Positions 1 to 9,495 of a stretch of 64,000 nucleotides of DNA are shown in pieces. Numbering within the stretch: position 1 is the first letter of the stretch; each line of letters starts with the position of its first letter. Source of the DNA: Burkholderia lata (GTDB lineage Bacteria > Pseudomonadota > Gammaproteobacteria > Burkholderiales > Burkholderiaceae). The notes under the pieces are model-generated. The model was given only the letters and a program-made list of their open reading frames with translations. It searched no databases and was not told the origin of the DNA. A program made the translations under genes and the position numbers. The stretch covers positions 806,001 through 870,000 of the forward strand of contig NC_007510.1 in assembly GCF_000012945.1 (NCBI RefSeq), written 5' to 3'.

Positions 1-966
1 AGCACCGGCGCTTTCGCCCTGTGCGGGCATCCGGTAGATCTGCGGCGCGCCGCCGCGATCGCTCGTGAAGTAGATCCAGTGGCCATCCGGCGAGTAGAAC
101 GGCTCGGTGTCGATCGAGCTGCTCTGCGTGAGGCGGCGCAGGCCGCCGCCCGTCGAGTTGACCGTATAGATTTGCGTATTGCCCGTCAGCGACAGCGCGA
201 CGGCCAGCGTGTTGCTGTCCGGCGACCACGCCGGTGCGCTGTTGTTGCCCTTCTGGTCGGAGACGATGTAGCGACGGCCGGTCGGCAGGTCGTGGATGTA
301 GACGATCGGCTTCTTGCGCTCGAACGACACGTACGCGACCTTCGTGCCGCTCGGCGACCAGGACGGCGAGATGATCGGCTCGGTGCTCGACAGTGCGATA
401 CGCGCGTTCTGGCCGTCCGAATCCGAAATCTGCAGCTGGTAGCGGTTACCGGTCTTGATCACGTACGACAGGCGCGTGGCGAACACGCCGCGCACGCCGA
501 GAAGCTTCTGGTAGATGTAGTCGGCGATCTTGTGGCCGGCCGTGCGCAGCGTGGTGTCGGTGGCCGTCAGCGACAGGCCGCCGAGGCTTTGCTGCTTCAC
601 GGTGTCGTACAGGATGAAGTTGACCTTGTACTGGCCGTTCGCCTCGCGGTTTACGCTGCCGGCGACGAACGCATTCGCGCCCTTGGCCTTCCATGCGCCG
701 AGATCGACCGATGCGGACTCCGGCACGGGTGTGCTGCCTGCGTCGATGTTGGTGAATTTGCCACTGCGGGCGAGGTCGGCGCGCACGATCGACGTGACCT
801 GCTGCGGCAGGTTCGCCTCGTTCGCGAAATTCGCGGTGGCGATGGGGAACTGGGTCGACCCGACACCGGTGATCAGCACGTTGACCTGGGCGTTAGCGGC
901 GCTGCCCGCCGTAATCAGACACGAGGCCACGAGTGCCCTGAAACCTAGCTTTGTCATCAAACTCAT
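1..966 (-). CDS. tolB: Tol-Pal system beta-propeller protein TolB (3' end cut by window edge)
   Basis: TolB is the periplasmic beta-propeller of the Tol-Pal complex; it binds Pal and TolA and helps outer-membrane constriction at division. Here 322 codons are visible from the start. A signal peptide with a short hydrophobic core and an Ala-Asn-Ala cleavage region covers about residues 1–27, followed by the alpha/beta domain (about 30–160). The first propeller repeats follow, with the typical motifs [30 protein letters not shown] and [15 protein letters not shown]. The remaining blades lie beyond position 1. An ATG four codons in (957) is an alternative start. It is downstream of tolA in the same direction with a 109-base gap. 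Identity is very secure; it is partial only because of the window edge. Confidence 0.97.
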   Translation of the reverse strand, partial: MSLMTKLGFRALVASCLITAGSAANAQVNVLITGVGSTQFPIATANFANEANLPQQVTSIVRADLARSGKFTNIDAGSTPVPESASVDLGAWKAKGANAFVAGSVNREANGQYKVNFILYDTVKQQSLGGLSLTATDTTLRTAGHKIADYIYQKLLGVRGVFATRLSYVIKTGNRYQLQISDSDGQNARIALSSTEPIISPSWSPSGTKVAYVSFERKKPIVYIHDLPTGRRYIVSDQKGNNSAPAWSPDSNTLAVALSLTGNTQIYTVNSTGGGLRRLTQSSSIDTEPFYSPDGHWIYFTSDRGGAPQIYRMPAQGESAGA

Positions 967-1075
967 GCTTGTTGCTTCCCGTATGGCTTGGATCGCTGCG
1001 CAACGGCAGAGACAGTAAAAATACCCGATTCGTTCCCGTCCGACAGCGACGCCCGGAGTGTAAGCGCATTTCCTT

Positions 1076-2131
1076 TCACTCCGCTGCCTTGAAGGTAATC
1101 GTAATGTCCGACGGGGTACGACCGTTAGAATCGGGCGGCAACGGGACCGATGCGTGGATTGCATTGACCACGGCTTGATCCCACCCCGAATTCCCGCTGG
1201 AGCGGGAAACCGATGCGCTCAATACGTCACCGGACGGCGTGCACCGAATCTTGACGACGGTGGTCAGGCCTGCTCGCTCGCCGCCCCAAACGATGTTCGG
1301 TTTGACGCGGCGGCGCACCTTGTCGGCATAGCCGGGCGTGGCGGCATTGCCGCCGGAGCCCGTGCCCGTGCCACTTTTCGCGAGGCCTTCGCCGCCGCCT
1401 TCACCGGCGCCGGACAGGCCCTGCATCTGTGCCAGGCGTGCGCTGCGCTCGCGGTCGAGCTTGGCGTTCGCTGCCGCATTGGCCTTCGCGCGCGCCGTGG
1501 CTTCGGCCTTCGCCTTGGCCTGGGCTTCCGCCTTTGCCTTCGCGGCCGCGTCGGCCTTCGCCTTCGCCGCCTGCTGCGCTTCGAGCTGCGCCTGTTTCTG
1601 CTGCTGAAGTTTCTGCTGTTCGAGCTTTTGCTGCTCGGCGAGCTGCTGTTGCTTGAGCTTGTCGGCCTGCTTCTGCTTGTCGCGTTCCGCGGCCTTCTGC
1701 GCGGCGAGTGCGGCTGCCTGCTGCGCCGCGAGCTGCGCGCGCCGGGCTTCGTCTTCCTGCTGGGCCTTCAGTTGCTGCGCGCGGCGCTGCTGCTCGAGCA
1801 GCGCTTCACGCGCGGCCGCTTCCTGCTGCCGCTTCTTCTGCTGCAGCGCGATGTCGGCCTGCTCGTCGCGCACCGGGGGAGGGGGCGGCGCGACCTTCAC
1901 GGGCGGTGTGGGTGTGACGACGGGCCGCGGCGCGGGGACATCCGGCACCTCGGTCCACAGCTCGGCTTCGGCGCCGGCCGGCGTGCTGTTCTGCCACTGC
2001 ACGCCGTGATAGAGAAACAGCGCGAGCAGCACGTGCATCAGCGCGGCGAGCGCGAATGCGCGCCAGGTGCCGCGCTCGCGGGGAGGCTGAGGCGGGTAGG
2101 CGGAGCTGCGCGTGGATTGCTGCCGGTTCAT
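1076..2131 (-). CDS. tolA: Cell envelope integrity protein TolA
   Basis: TolA links the inner-membrane TolQR motor to TolB and Pal at the outer membrane. The 351-residue product has a basic cytoplasmic start, one membrane segment (about residues 24–43), and a proline-rich stretch (about 60–90). A long Ala/Lys/Gln/Glu-rich helical domain follows (about 95–235), then a Gly-rich hinge. The C-terminal globular TonB/TolA-like domain (about 265–351) includes a [15 protein letters not shown] segment. Its ATG overlaps the tolR stop by four bases (ATGA), which indicates translational coupling. The highly biased helical region creates long false open frames on the other strand. Confidence 0.96.
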   Translation of the reverse strand: MNRQQSTRSSAYPPQPPRERGTWRAFALAALMHVLLALFLYHGVQWQNSTPAGAEAELWTEVPDVPAPRPVVTPTPPVKVAPPPPPVRDEQADIALQQKKRQQEAAAREALLEQQRRAQQLKAQQEDEARRAQLAAQQAAALAAQKAAERDKQKQADKLKQQQLAEQQKLEQQKLQQQKQAQLEAQQAAKAKADAAAKAKAEAQAKAKAEATARAKANAAANAKLDRERSARLAQMQGLSGAGEGGGEGLAKSGTGTGSGGNAATPGYADKVRRRVKPNIVWGGERAGLTTVVKIRCTPSGDVLSASVSRSSGNSGWDQAVVNAIHASVPLPPDSNGRTPSDITITFKAAE

Positions 2132-2577
2132 TGCGATTTGACGAGGAGGCCGACGCGCTTGACGCCGCGCGCCTTCAGATCGGACATCACGGTCATGACG
2201 GCATCGTACTGCACGGTCTTGTCGGCCGCGATCACGACCGGCTGGTCCGGATGGTCAGCCTGCCGGGCGACGATGAAGCTGTCGAGCTCGGCCTTCGTCA
2301 TCGTGTCTTCCTGGGTCGCGCCCGAGTCGCCCTTGTACTTGACGCTCATCGTGCGGTCGGCCTTGATGTTGACGACGACGGGCGGCGTCTGCTCCTGCGG
2401 CGCGGCGTTGCCGACGGTCGGCAGGTTGATGATCGACGGGGCGACGAGCGGTGCGGTGACCATGAAGATCACGAGCAGCACCAGCATCACGTCGATGTAC
2501 GGCACGACGTTGATGTCGGCCATTGCGCGGCGCGAGCGGCCGCCGCGCATGCTGGAACGGATGGGACTTCCTGCCAT
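2128..2577 (-). CDS. tolR: Biopolymer transport protein TolR (ExbD family)
   Basis: TolR is the single-span partner of TolQ in the proton-driven Tol motor. The 149-residue protein has a short basic N-terminus and one membrane helix at about residues 24–44. That helix carries the conserved acidic residue of the family (Asp29 in the PYIDVMLVLL motif). A periplasmic ExbD-type domain follows, including the DGARG-like segment near the C-terminus (SDLKARGVKRVGLL). The gene lies 10 bases after tolQ and overlaps tolA by four bases, so it sits inside a tight operon. The length is normal for the family. Confidence 0.96.
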   Translation of the reverse strand: MAGSPIRSSMRGGRSRRAMADINVVPYIDVMLVLLVIFMVTAPLVAPSIINLPTVGNAAPQEQTPPVVVNIKADRTMSVKYKGDSGATQEDTMTKAELDSFIVARQADHPDQPVVIAADKTVQYDAVMTVMSDLKARGVKRVGLLVKSQ

Positions 2578-2587
2578 GGCGCGCTCC

Positions 2588-3265
2588 TTACTGGGCCTGA
2601 CGCTGCAGGATGTTCGAGAACTCTTCGATGAAGGTCTCGAAACGGATCGCGAGGCGGTCGATGTCGTGCGCGTAGCGGTTGTACGCGACCACCGCCGGAA
2701 TCGCGGCGAACAGGCCGATCGCGGTGGCGACGAGCGCCTCGGCGATGCCCGGTGCGACGTTCGCGAGCGTGGCTTGCTGCACGTTCGCGAGGCCGCGGAA
2801 CGAGTTCATGATCCCCCAGACCGTGCCGAACAGACCGATGTACGGGCTGACCGAGCCGACCGATGCGAGGAACGCGAGGTTCGCTTCGAGCACGTCCATC
2901 TCACGCTGGAACGACGCGCGCATCGCGCGGCGTGCACCGTCGAGCACGAGGCCCGGATCGCTGATGCGCTTTTCCTTCGCCTTCAGGAACTCGCGCATGC
3001 CTGATTCGAAGATGCGTTCGAGCGCGCCGATCGTGTGGCGGTTGTTGGCTGCGCTCTGGTACAGCGCCTGCAGGTCGCCGCCCGACCAGAAATCCTTCTC
3101 GAAGCGTTCGGTCTGCACGCGTGCGCGGCGGATCGCAAACCACTTGCGGAAGATGAAGGTCCACGACATCAGCGACAGCAGCAACAGCAGCCCCATCACG
3201 GCCTGGGCCAGCACGCTCGCGTTGAGGACGAGGGAAATGATCGACAGGTCTTGAGAAGTGTTCAT
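2588..3265 (-). CDS. tolQ: Tol-Pal motor subunit TolQ (ExbB/MotA family)
   Basis: TolQ is the three-span subunit that forms the proton channel with TolR. I chose the ATG at 3265 (225 residues, beginning MNTSQDLSII), which matches normal family length; an in-frame ATG at 3328 would add 21 residues unlike TolQ. Membrane segments are seen at about residues 15–37, 130–155 and 165–190. The conserved SPYIGLFGTVWGIMNSF segment and the following ALVATAIGLFAAIPAVVAYN segment are both present. It is the second gene of the ybgC–tolQRAB order, with ybgC starting upstream. Confidence 0.96.
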   Translation of the reverse strand: MNTSQDLSIISLVLNASVLAQAVMGLLLLLSLMSWTFIFRKWFAIRRARVQTERFEKDFWSGGDLQALYQSAANNRHTIGALERIFESGMREFLKAKEKRISDPGLVLDGARRAMRASFQREMDVLEANLAFLASVGSVSPYIGLFGTVWGIMNSFRGLANVQQATLANVAPGIAEALVATAIGLFAAIPAVVAYNRYAHDIDRLAIRFETFIEEFSNILQRQAQ

Positions 3266-3396
3266 AGAGGTTTGAGTAACGTCCCTTCGGGGGCGCCCGG
3301 TATGCGTGTGGCGCGGCGCGCCGGCCATGCCTGACGCCGAACCTTGCTTAGTATCGAATCAGAAAGGCAAGTTCATAGGCTTTGTCTAAACGGGGC

Positions 3397-3873
3397 TCAT
3401 GCGAGCTTCGTTGACAGTGCAGTCTGCCCGTCGTCGATGACGGGCCCGCGCTGCAGCGCGTCGAGCACGGCCGGCGGGATGGCCGCGGGCCGGATGCCGG
3501 TACGGGCGACGCAGCCGAGACGGATGTGTCCGGCCACGAGCAGCGTGTTTCCGCACCAGGCTTCCTGCGTGAATTCCACCGATGCGCGGCCGATGCGTCC
3601 GGGCCGGCTCGTGATCGCCAGTGTGTCGTCGAGTCGCGCCGGTGCGCGGTAGTCGAGCGACGTGCTGCGGACGACGAAGATCGCGTCGGTGTCGTCGGCG
3701 AGCTGACGCTGGTCGATGCCGCAAGCGCGCAGCCACTCGGTGCGGGCGCGTTCGAAGAACTTCAGGTAGTTGGCATAGAAGACGATGCCGCCTGCGTCGG
3801 TATCCTCGTAGTACACGCGCACCGGCCAGATGAAGCCGGAGGGCGCTTCCGGGGAGCGGGTAGGCTGGGTCAT
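3397..3873 (-). CDS. ybgC: Tol-Pal-associated acyl-CoA thioesterase YbgC
   Basis: YbgC is a hot-dog-fold acyl-CoA thioesterase that is classically the first gene of the tol-pal operon. The 158-residue product shows the family signature VYYEDTDAGGIVFYANYL, in which the Asp of EDTDAGG is the catalytic residue, followed by FFERARTEWLR. Start 3873 (MTQPTRSPEAP) is preferred; an ATG three codons earlier (3882) is possible, and a longer frame to 3948 adds residues unlike the family. A 131-base gap separates it from tolQ, so tolQ could also have its own promoter. Confidence 0.92.
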   Translation of the reverse strand: MTQPTRSPEAPSGFIWPVRVYYEDTDAGGIVFYANYLKFFERARTEWLRACGIDQRQLADDTDAIFVVRSTSLDYRAPARLDDTLAITSRPGRIGRASVEFTQEAWCGNTLLVAGHIRLGCVARTGIRPAAIPPAVLDALQRGPVIDDGQTALSTKLA

Positions 3874-3949
3874 GGCGCGCATTCTACCGGAAGGCAGGAG
3901 CCTGATTCGTAACCGATTCGTAACGGAATGTAGTATGCCGTAGCACACT

Positions 3950-3978
3950 GCGGGCCGGCCCGGAAGGGGCCGGCCCGC
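3950..3978 (-). terminator. GC hairpin after the SDR gene
   Basis: A perfect 12-bp stem (3950–3961 with 3967–3978) with a 5-base loop lies just past the SDR stop codon on the minus strand and before ybgC. There is no T-run, so it may be a weak or Rho-assisted terminator separating the SDR gene from the tol operon. Confidence 0.5.
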
Positions 3979-3984
3979 GTGGCT

Positions 3985-4731
3985 TCAGCCGCGGTGGACG
4001 GTCGGGCCGCCCGGGGCTTGCGCGATCGGCATCAGCTCGATCGTGTTGACGTTCACATGCGCCGGACGCGTCGCGATCCAGTAGATCGTGTCGGCGATGT
4101 CCTCGGGCATCAGCGGCTGGACATTGTTGTAGACGTTCGCCGCTTTGGCGTCGTCGCCGCGATAGCGGATGTTCGAGAATTCGGTGCCGCCGCACAGGCC
4201 AGGCTCGATGTCGGTGACGCGCAGCGGCGTGCCGAGCAGGTCGGCGCGCAGGTTCAGGCTGAATTGTCTGACGAAAGCCTTGGTCGCGCCGTAGACGTTG
4301 CCGCCCGCATAAGGGTACGAACCCGCGACCGAGCCGATATTGAAGACGTGACCGCGGCCGCGATCGATCATGCCGGGCAGCAGCGCGTGCGTGACCGTGA
4401 CGAGGCCCGTGCAGTTCGTGTCGATCATCGTGTGCCATTCGTCGAGGCTGGCCTTTTGGGCCGGCTCGACGCCGAGCGCGAGGCCGGCGTTGTTGACGAG
4501 CACGTCGAGCGCCGCGAATTCGGCGGGAAGGGCGGCCGGCACGGCCTCGACGGCCGCGCGATCGCGGACGTCGAGCTCGAGCGGCAGAAGGGAATCGCCG
4601 AGTTCGGCGGCGAGCGCATCGAGGCGATCCTTGCGGCGCGCGGTCGCGACGACGCGGTGGCCTCCCTTGACGAAGGCACGGGCGATGGCGGCGCCGAAGC
4701 CGGCGGACGCGCCTGTGACGAACACGATCAT
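3985..4731 (-). CDS. SDR family NAD(P)-dependent oxidoreductase, YdfG-like
   Basis: A classical short-chain dehydrogenase of 248 residues. The nucleotide-binding motif TGASAGFGAAIARAF is at about residues 6–20, NNAG at about residue 85, the catalytic Ser in FNIGSVAGSYPY, and the YxxxK pair in VYGATKAFVRQFSLNL. The sequence most resembles the YdfG group, which oxidises L-allo-threonine and 3-hydroxy acids with NADP+, but the substrate cannot be read from the sequence. The start at 4731 is chosen because AGGAG lies 6 bases upstream. The frame is open to 4884, but that stretch does not look like the family. It diverges from glyA across a 418-base gap. Confidence 0.88.
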   Translation of the reverse strand: MIVFVTGASAGFGAAIARAFVKGGHRVVATARRKDRLDALAAELGDSLLPLELDVRDRAAVEAVPAALPAEFAALDVLVNNAGLALGVEPAQKASLDEWHTMIDTNCTGLVTVTHALLPGMIDRGRGHVFNIGSVAGSYPYAGGNVYGATKAFVRQFSLNLRADLLGTPLRVTDIEPGLCGGTEFSNIRYRGDDAKAANVYNNVQPLMPEDIADTIYWIATRPAHVNVNTIELMPIAQAPGGPTVHRG

Positions 4732-5149
4732 TGCTGCTCCTGGTCGATAACAAAATAGCGAGTGGTATCCCGCAAGCCTACTGAGATTGCCGCACCGCGG
4801 CAAGGCGGCAAAGCGTTCCCGCACGGGCGCGTAGAGTCTGGCCCCAATTGCTTCCAGCGCACCGCCGTGCGGTTGCCTATTCATGACGCATCCAATACAC
4901 TAACGCGCTCATCACCCCCGCGTGACTGGCGATAGAACCCTTCGGGTTCAAGGTGGAGCATCCCACCGTGAAGCGCGGGGCGCCGTTTTTGCCGTTCGCC
5001 TGGGCAGCCGTTGTGCGCCGTCGCGTGCATCGCCGGTGGCTGTCCCGCCTCGCGTCATACGGATTCTTCCGCCACGTCGAGCTGGTCCCGCCAGCAGCGC
5101 ACCGTACTCGGCCGCTCCGGTCAACCTGTACACACTTAACGGAAACCGT
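4732..5149. other. Divergent intergenic region between the SDR gene and glyA
   Basis: This 418-base stretch must hold the promoters of both genes. A small hairpin (gaaccc-ttc-gggttc) sits at about 4935–4949. I see no recognisable riboswitch or convincing ORF. The open frames here are extensions of neighbouring genes or noise. Confidence 0.6.
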
Positions 5150-6397
5150 ATGTTTGACAGAGCCCAAAGCACCATTGCGAACGTCGATCCCGAAATCTTT
5201 GCCGCGATCGAGCAGGAAAACCGCCGCCAGGAAGATCACATCGAGCTGATCGCGTCGGAAAACTACACGAGCCCGGCCGTGATGGCTGCGCAGGGTTCGC
5301 AACTCACGAACAAGTACGCGGAAGGGTATCCGGGCAAGCGCTACTACGGCGGCTGCGAATACGTGGACGTCGTTGAGCAGCTGGCGATCGACCGCGTGAA
5401 GCAGCTGTTCGGCGCGGAAGCGGCGAACGTGCAGCCGAACTCGGGTTCGCAGGCGAACCAGGGCGTGTTCTTCGCGATGCTCAAGCCGGGCGACACGATC
5501 ATGGGCATGAGCCTCGCGCACGGCGGCCACCTGACGCACGGCTCGCCCGTGAACATGTCGGGCAAGTGGTTCAACGTGGTGAGCTACGGCCTGAACGAAA
5601 ACGAAGACATCGACTACGAAGCGGCCGAGCAGCTCGCGCAGGAACACAAGCCGAAGCTGATCGTCGCGGGCGCGTCTGCGTTCTCGCTGAAGATCGATTT
5701 CGAGCGTCTGGCGAAGATCGCGAAGTCGGTCGGCGCGTACCTGATGGTCGACATGGCCCACTACGCAGGCCTGATCGCAGCGGGCGTGTACCCGAACCCG
5801 GTGCCGCACGCGGACTTCGTGACGACGACGACGCACAAGAGCCTGCGCGGCCCGCGCGGCGGCGTGATCCTGATGAAGGCCGAGTACGAGAAGCCGATCA
5901 ACTCGGCGATCTTCCCGGGGATCCAGGGCGGCCCGCTGATGCACGTGATCGCGGGCAAGGCCGTGGCGTTCAAGGAAGCGCTGTCGCCGGAATTCAAGGC
6001 GTACCAGGAGAAGGTGGTCGAGAACGCCCGCGTGCTGGCTGAAACGCTGGTGAAGCGTGGCCTGCGGATCGTGTCGGGCCGTACGGAAAGCCACGTGATG
6101 CTGGTGGACCTGCGTGCGAAGCACATCACGGGCAAGGCGGCGGAAGCAGCGCTGGGCGCGGCGCACATCACGGTGAACAAGAACGCGATCCCGAACGATC
6201 CGGAAAAGCCGTTCGTGACGAGCGGTGTGCGCCTGGGTTCGCCGGCAATGACGACGCGCGGCTTCGGTCCGGCGGAAGCGGAACAGGTGGGTAACCTGAT
6301 CGCGGACGTGCTGGACAACCCGGAAGATGCAGCGACGATCGAGCGCGTGCGCGCGCAGGTCGCCGAGCTGACCAAGCGTTTCCCGGTCTATCGCTGA
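5150..6397 (+). CDS. glyA: Serine hydroxymethyltransferase
   Basis: GlyA interconverts serine and glycine with tetrahydrofolate as the one-carbon carrier, using pyridoxal phosphate, in the cytoplasm. The 415-residue protein has the expected N-terminus ([20 protein letters not shown]) and the [14 protein letters not shown] motif. The cofactor-binding segment [15 protein letters not shown] has the Schiff-base lysine at residue 230, and [16 protein letters not shown] is near the end. Length is exactly typical. Start 5150 is used because the frame upstream does not resemble the family. nrdR follows after six bases, so the two are probably co-transcribed. Confidence 0.98.
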   Translation: MFDRAQSTIANVDPEIFAAIEQENRRQEDHIELIASENYTSPAVMAAQGSQLTNKYAEGYPGKRYYGGCEYVDVVEQLAIDRVKQLFGAEAANVQPNSGSQANQGVFFAMLKPGDTIMGMSLAHGGHLTHGSPVNMSGKWFNVVSYGLNENEDIDYEAAEQLAQEHKPKLIVAGASAFSLKIDFERLAKIAKSVGAYLMVDMAHYAGLIAAGVYPNPVPHADFVTTTTHKSLRGPRGGVILMKAEYEKPINSAIFPGIQGGPLMHVIAGKAVAFKEALSPEFKAYQEKVVENARVLAETLVKRGLRIVSGRTESHVMLVDLRAKHITGKAAEAALGAAHITVNKNAIPNDPEKPFVTSGVRLGSPAMTTRGFGPAEAEQVGNLIADVLDNPEDAATIERVRAQVAELTKRFPVYR

Positions 6398-6403
6398 TCG
6401 ACG

Positions 6404-6883
6404 ATGCGCTGCCCGTTCTGCCGGCATGACGACACGCAGGTCGTGGACTCGCGCGTGTCCGAAGATGGCGCCGCGATCCGGCGGCGCCGTCGCTGCTCGG
6501 CTTGCGACAAGCGCTTCACGACGTACGAGCGGGTCGAGCTGTCCCTGCCGTTCGTCGTGAAGAAGGACGGCAGCCGCACGGAATTCGACCGTCGCAAGAT
6601 CGTCGCCAGCATGCAACTCGCGCTGCGCAAGCGGCCGGTTGCTGCCGACGCAATCGACGCGGCGGTCGCCCGCATCGAATATCAACTGCTCGCGACAGGC
6701 GAGCGCGAAGTGCGTAGCGAGAAGCTCGGCGAGCTCGTGATGAACGAGTTGCGCGGCCTCGATACGATCGCTTATGTCCGCTTCGCATCGGTGTATCGCC
6801 GGTTCGAGGACGTTTCCGAATTTGCCGACGTGATCGAAGAGTTCCGTCGCGCCTCTCCCGCCAAGACTCCGCGTAAGCGCTGA
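6404..6883 (+). CDS. nrdR: Transcriptional repressor NrdR
   Basis: NrdR represses ribonucleotide reductase genes in response to the ATP/dATP balance. The 159-residue protein has the N-terminal zinc ribbon with Cys3, Cys6, Cys31 and Cys34, followed by an ATP-cone domain (about residues 46–136) with the motif [17 protein letters not shown]. Length and motif order match the family fully. It lies six bases after glyA, the usual order in Burkholderiales. Confidence 0.97.
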   Translation: MRCPFCRHDDTQVVDSRVSEDGAAIRRRRRCSACDKRFTTYERVELSLPFVVKKDGSRTEFDRRKIVASMQLALRKRPVAADAIDAAVARIEYQLLATGEREVRSEKLGELVMNELRGLDTIAYVRFASVYRRFEDVSEFADVIEEFRRASPAKTPRKR

Positions 6884-7036
6884 CGCGCTGCGTCCGTTCA
6901 TCGTCTTCTCCGTTGGGTCAGTTCGCGCCGATTGTGTCGGTCGCGATCGCATGCCGCCAGTCGGCCATTCGGCAAATGGTGCGCGTTCGCACGCGCCGCT
7001 ACAGTCGTCGCATCACCTTGGCGAAGGACGACTGCG

Positions 7037-7600
7037 ATGGGACTGCACGCTCACCCCCTGAAAAACATGTTGCGACGCTCGGGCGGGTTCACGCTCGTCG
7101 AGCTGATGGTTGCCATCTCGCTGGCGGCCGGGCTCGCGCTCTATGCGGCGCCCGCGTTCGACCAGTGGCGCATGCGCGAACGTGTGGATGCACGGTCGCG
7201 CGCGTTGCTCGGTGCGCTGTCGTTTGCACGTACCGAGGCGACGCGTCTCGGCGTGCGCGTCACGCTGTGCCGGGCCGGGAGCGCCGGCACCTGTCTGCGC
7301 GCCGGCGAACGGTGCGATCCGGCCGAATGGTCGTGCGACTGGATCGTCAGCGGGCAGGTCGACGGGCAGTCACGCGTGCTGCGGCGGTATCCGCGCGATG
7401 TCGACGTGGCCGTCGCGGGTGCCGCGCACGATCTCGCGTTCGCGCCGCCGGTCGGTCAGGCAATCGGTGGCATCCGCCGTTTCGAATTGCGTCCGCGACG
7501 CGATGTGCCGGGGGCTGACGACGCGCATGCATCGCGTTGCGTGCGGATCGCGGCAGGCGGACGGGCGCGGATTGTGACCGGCCGCTGCGACGCGGCATGA
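7037..7600 (+). CDS. GspH/FimT-family minor pseudopilin
   Basis: First gene of a five-gene minor-pilin operon. The 187-residue product begins with a short basic leader ending in GG, then FTLVELMVAISLAAGLALYA. This is the classic prepilin peptidase site (cleavage after Gly, Glu at +5) followed by the hydrophobic helix. The body contains paired cysteines (CRAGSAGTCLRAGERC) that could form disulfides. Start 7037 has a GAAGGAC ribosome-binding site. The longer open frame upstream, from 6932, is not pilin-like. FimT/FimU-type proteins prime type IV pilus assembly at the inner membrane. Confidence 0.85.
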   Translation: MGLHAHPLKNMLRRSGGFTLVELMVAISLAAGLALYAAPAFDQWRMRERVDARSRALLGALSFARTEATRLGVRVTLCRAGSAGTCLRAGERCDPAEWSCDWIVSGQVDGQSRVLRRYPRDVDVAVAGAAHDLAFAPPVGQAIGGIRRFELRPRRDVPGADDAHASRCVRIAAGGRARIVTGRCDAA

Positions 7601-8007
7601 GTGCCATGCGCAACGCAGTGCGCGGCACGTCGCTGATCGAAGCGATGCTGGCCATCGCGCTACTCGCGACCGTGATGCTGGCCGTGGCGGGCAGTCAGCT
7701 TGCGATGGCGCGTACGCAGCGCGCGACGATCTGGCGTGAACGCGCGCTGTGGCTGGCCGATGCGCGTATCGAGCGCTTGCACGTAGCCGCGGAAGCCGAC
7801 GATGGCCTCGCGGCGCGGGTCGCAGCGTCGCTGCCCGGCGGCACGATGACGAAAGGTGACGGGCCGGATGGCGTCCGCTACGCGGTTGTCGGCTGGCGGG
7901 GCGGCCAGGCAGCTACCGGGCCGCGATGCGAAGCGGCGGGCAGGTCGACGCAGCCGCCGTCGTGCGTCCGGATTCCGTATCGGGAGGCTGACGCCGATGA
8001 ACGCTGA
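7597..8007 (+). CDS. PilV-like minor pilin
   Basis: A 136-residue type IV prepilin-like protein. After a short leader, the cleavage site is G|TSLIEAMLAIALLATVML, with Glu at position 5 of the mature protein. The start codon overlaps the stop of the preceding gene (ATGA at 7597–7600). A CEAAGRSTQPPSC pair near the end could form a disulfide loop. The gene order FimT–PilV–PilW–PilX–PilE supports the PilV assignment. The sequence alone supports only a minor pilin. Confidence 0.78.
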   Translation: MSAMRNAVRGTSLIEAMLAIALLATVMLAVAGSQLAMARTQRATIWRERALWLADARIERLHVAAEADDGLAARVAASLPGGTMTKGDGPDGVRYAVVGWRGGQAATGPRCEAAGRSTQPPSCVRIPYREADADER

Positions 8008-8830
8008 TCGCCGCATGCGTGCGCATACGCTGCTTGAAGTGTTGATTGCGATGACCGTCGGTCTGCTCGTGCTCGCGGCGGCCGGTGCGCTGTACCACGC
8101 GCAGCGCGTCGCACAGCGGCGCGCGGACGACGGGTTCCGGATGCGCGATGCTGCTGGCACCGCACTGATGCTGATCGGCCAGCAGATCCAGATGGCCGGA
8201 TTCCGGCCGCTCGATGGGGAAGGCGTGTGGTCGTTGCCCCCCGTGTTCGGCTGTTCGATGGCACGTGTGAGAGGCGAGGGCGCGCAGGTACGGTGCGAGC
8301 CCGTGCGCGGTGTGTCGGACGCGTTGCTGATCGGCTACGTTGGCGATGCGGTGTCGACGTGGCTCACCGTTAGCGGTCAGGTATCGGATTGCCTCGGGCA
8401 GGGTGTCGGCGTGTCCGGGGAACGTGCGCCGGTGGAGAACCGCTTCGATGTGCACACCAGTCCGTCGACGGGCGAGCCCGAACTGTATTGCGAAGGAAAC
8501 GGCCGTCCGGGCACGCCGCAGCCGGTCGTGTCGGGAATCGATCAGTTGCGGATGCGCTATCTTCGCCGCGGTGGCACGCAGTTCGTCGATGCCGATGCAT
8601 TGCGCGGCGACGACTGGCGCGACGTCGTGGCCGTGCACGTCTGCGTGCGGGCGCGCGGCGAACCGGCGGGCGAGCCGGTGCGGCATGTCGACTGCGACGG
8701 CCGCACTGTCGTTGCGCAAGACGGCCGCGCGCGTCTGACGCTCGATCGCATCGTCGCATTGAGGAATTCAGCGCGCGCATCCGAGGATACGTGGCGCGAT
8801 GCAGCGGATGAACGCGAGGTGCTGCGATGA
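7997..8830 (+). CDS. PilW-like minor pilin
   Basis: A 277-residue protein with a prepilin-type N-terminus (AHTLLEVLIAMTVGLLVLAAAG). The residue before the cleavage point is Ala rather than the usual Gly, while Glu5 is kept. The body has the PilW-like pattern of an early IGQQIQMAGFRP segment and a late VVAVHVCVRARGE strand, with several cysteines. The start at 7997 has GGGAGG upstream and overlaps the previous gene by 11 bases; the next gene overlaps its stop by four bases. It is expected to act in the initiation complex of type IV pili. Confidence 0.8.
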   Translation: MNADRRMRAHTLLEVLIAMTVGLLVLAAAGALYHAQRVAQRRADDGFRMRDAAGTALMLIGQQIQMAGFRPLDGEGVWSLPPVFGCSMARVRGEGAQVRCEPVRGVSDALLIGYVGDAVSTWLTVSGQVSDCLGQGVGVSGERAPVENRFDVHTSPSTGEPELYCEGNGRPGTPQPVVSGIDQLRMRYLRRGGTQFVDADALRGDDWRDVVAVHVCVRARGEPAGEPVRHVDCDGRTVVAQDGRARLTLDRIVALRNSARASEDTWRDAADEREVLR

Positions 8831-9495
8831 ACGGAGTGGGGCGGTACGCGCGGGGGAGGTCGCGACGCGTCGCGTTACGCAACACGCACGAGCGTATGGC
8901 GACAAACGGCCACGTGCCGTGGCTTGCGGCAGGTGCGGAAACCCCGGCAACGAGCCAGCGAGCGCCGCACATACGCTCGCGGTCAGCCAGCCATGATTGG
9001 CGTCGCGAAGCGGGCCTTGCATTGCCCGCAGTGATCGCGGTTGGCGCGGCGGTTGCGGCGCTGACAGGCACGTGGTTCGAAGCCGCACTGACGGAATCGC
9101 GCCGCACGCGAATGTTGTCCGATCGGCTGGTCGCGTTCCACGCAGCCGATGCCGCGCTGGCCGCGTGCACCGCGCGATTGCGCCGGGGCGCGGCGCCGTA
9201 CGTGAGCGAAGGCGCGTCGCACGCGGAGCCTGACGCGTGGCGGCGCATGCCGGCGCTGGCGGCCGCCGAAGCGTTCGCGCCGATTGCCGGATGGCCGATG
9301 GCTGCGCAACCGCCTCGATGTCTGATCGAAGCGTGGCGCGGGGCAGGGCCGACCGGTGGCCGTGCGTACGTCGTCACCGCGCGTGGCGTCGGTACGCATG
9401 CATCGAGCGCCGTCTGGCTGCAGCATCAGGTCGCGATCCGCGACGGACACATCGTCGCCCTGCACTGGCGTCGCGTCGCGACGGTGCTTCGATGA
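8827..9495 (+). CDS. PilX-like pilus assembly protein
   Basis: A 222-residue protein starting in an ATGA overlap with the PilW-like gene. An unusually long, basic N-terminus (about 57 residues) precedes the hydrophobic segment EAGLALPAVIAVGAAVAALTG. The segment then runs into TESRRTRMLSDRLVAFHAADAALAAC, which resembles the PilX pattern. The canonical Glu at +5 is not present after the likely Gly. A later in-frame ATG at 8896 would shorten the leader. Position between PilW-like and PilE-like genes supports PilX. The call rests on context as much as on sequence. Confidence 0.68.
   Translation: MNGVGRYARGRSRRVALRNTHERMATNGHVPWLAAGAETPATSQRAPHIRSRSASHDWRREAGLALPAVIAVGAAVAALTGTWFEAALTESRRTRMLSDRLVAFHAADAALAACTARLRRGAAPYVSEGASHAEPDAWRRMPALAAAEAFAPIAGWPMAAQPPRCLIEAWRGAGPTGGRAYVVTARGVGTHASSAVWLQHQVAIRDGHIVALHWRRVATVLR

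Noticed and set aside
1154..3004. A 616-codon open frame on the plus strand across tolA, tolR and tolQ
   Set aside because: It is an antisense shadow of the Tol genes. Its Leu/Arg-rich translation has no family resemblance and the tol genes are unambiguous.
4935..4949. Small hairpin upstream of glyA as part of a riboswitch
   Set aside because: Only a short stem is seen; the conserved elements of glycine or other known riboswitches are not visible.
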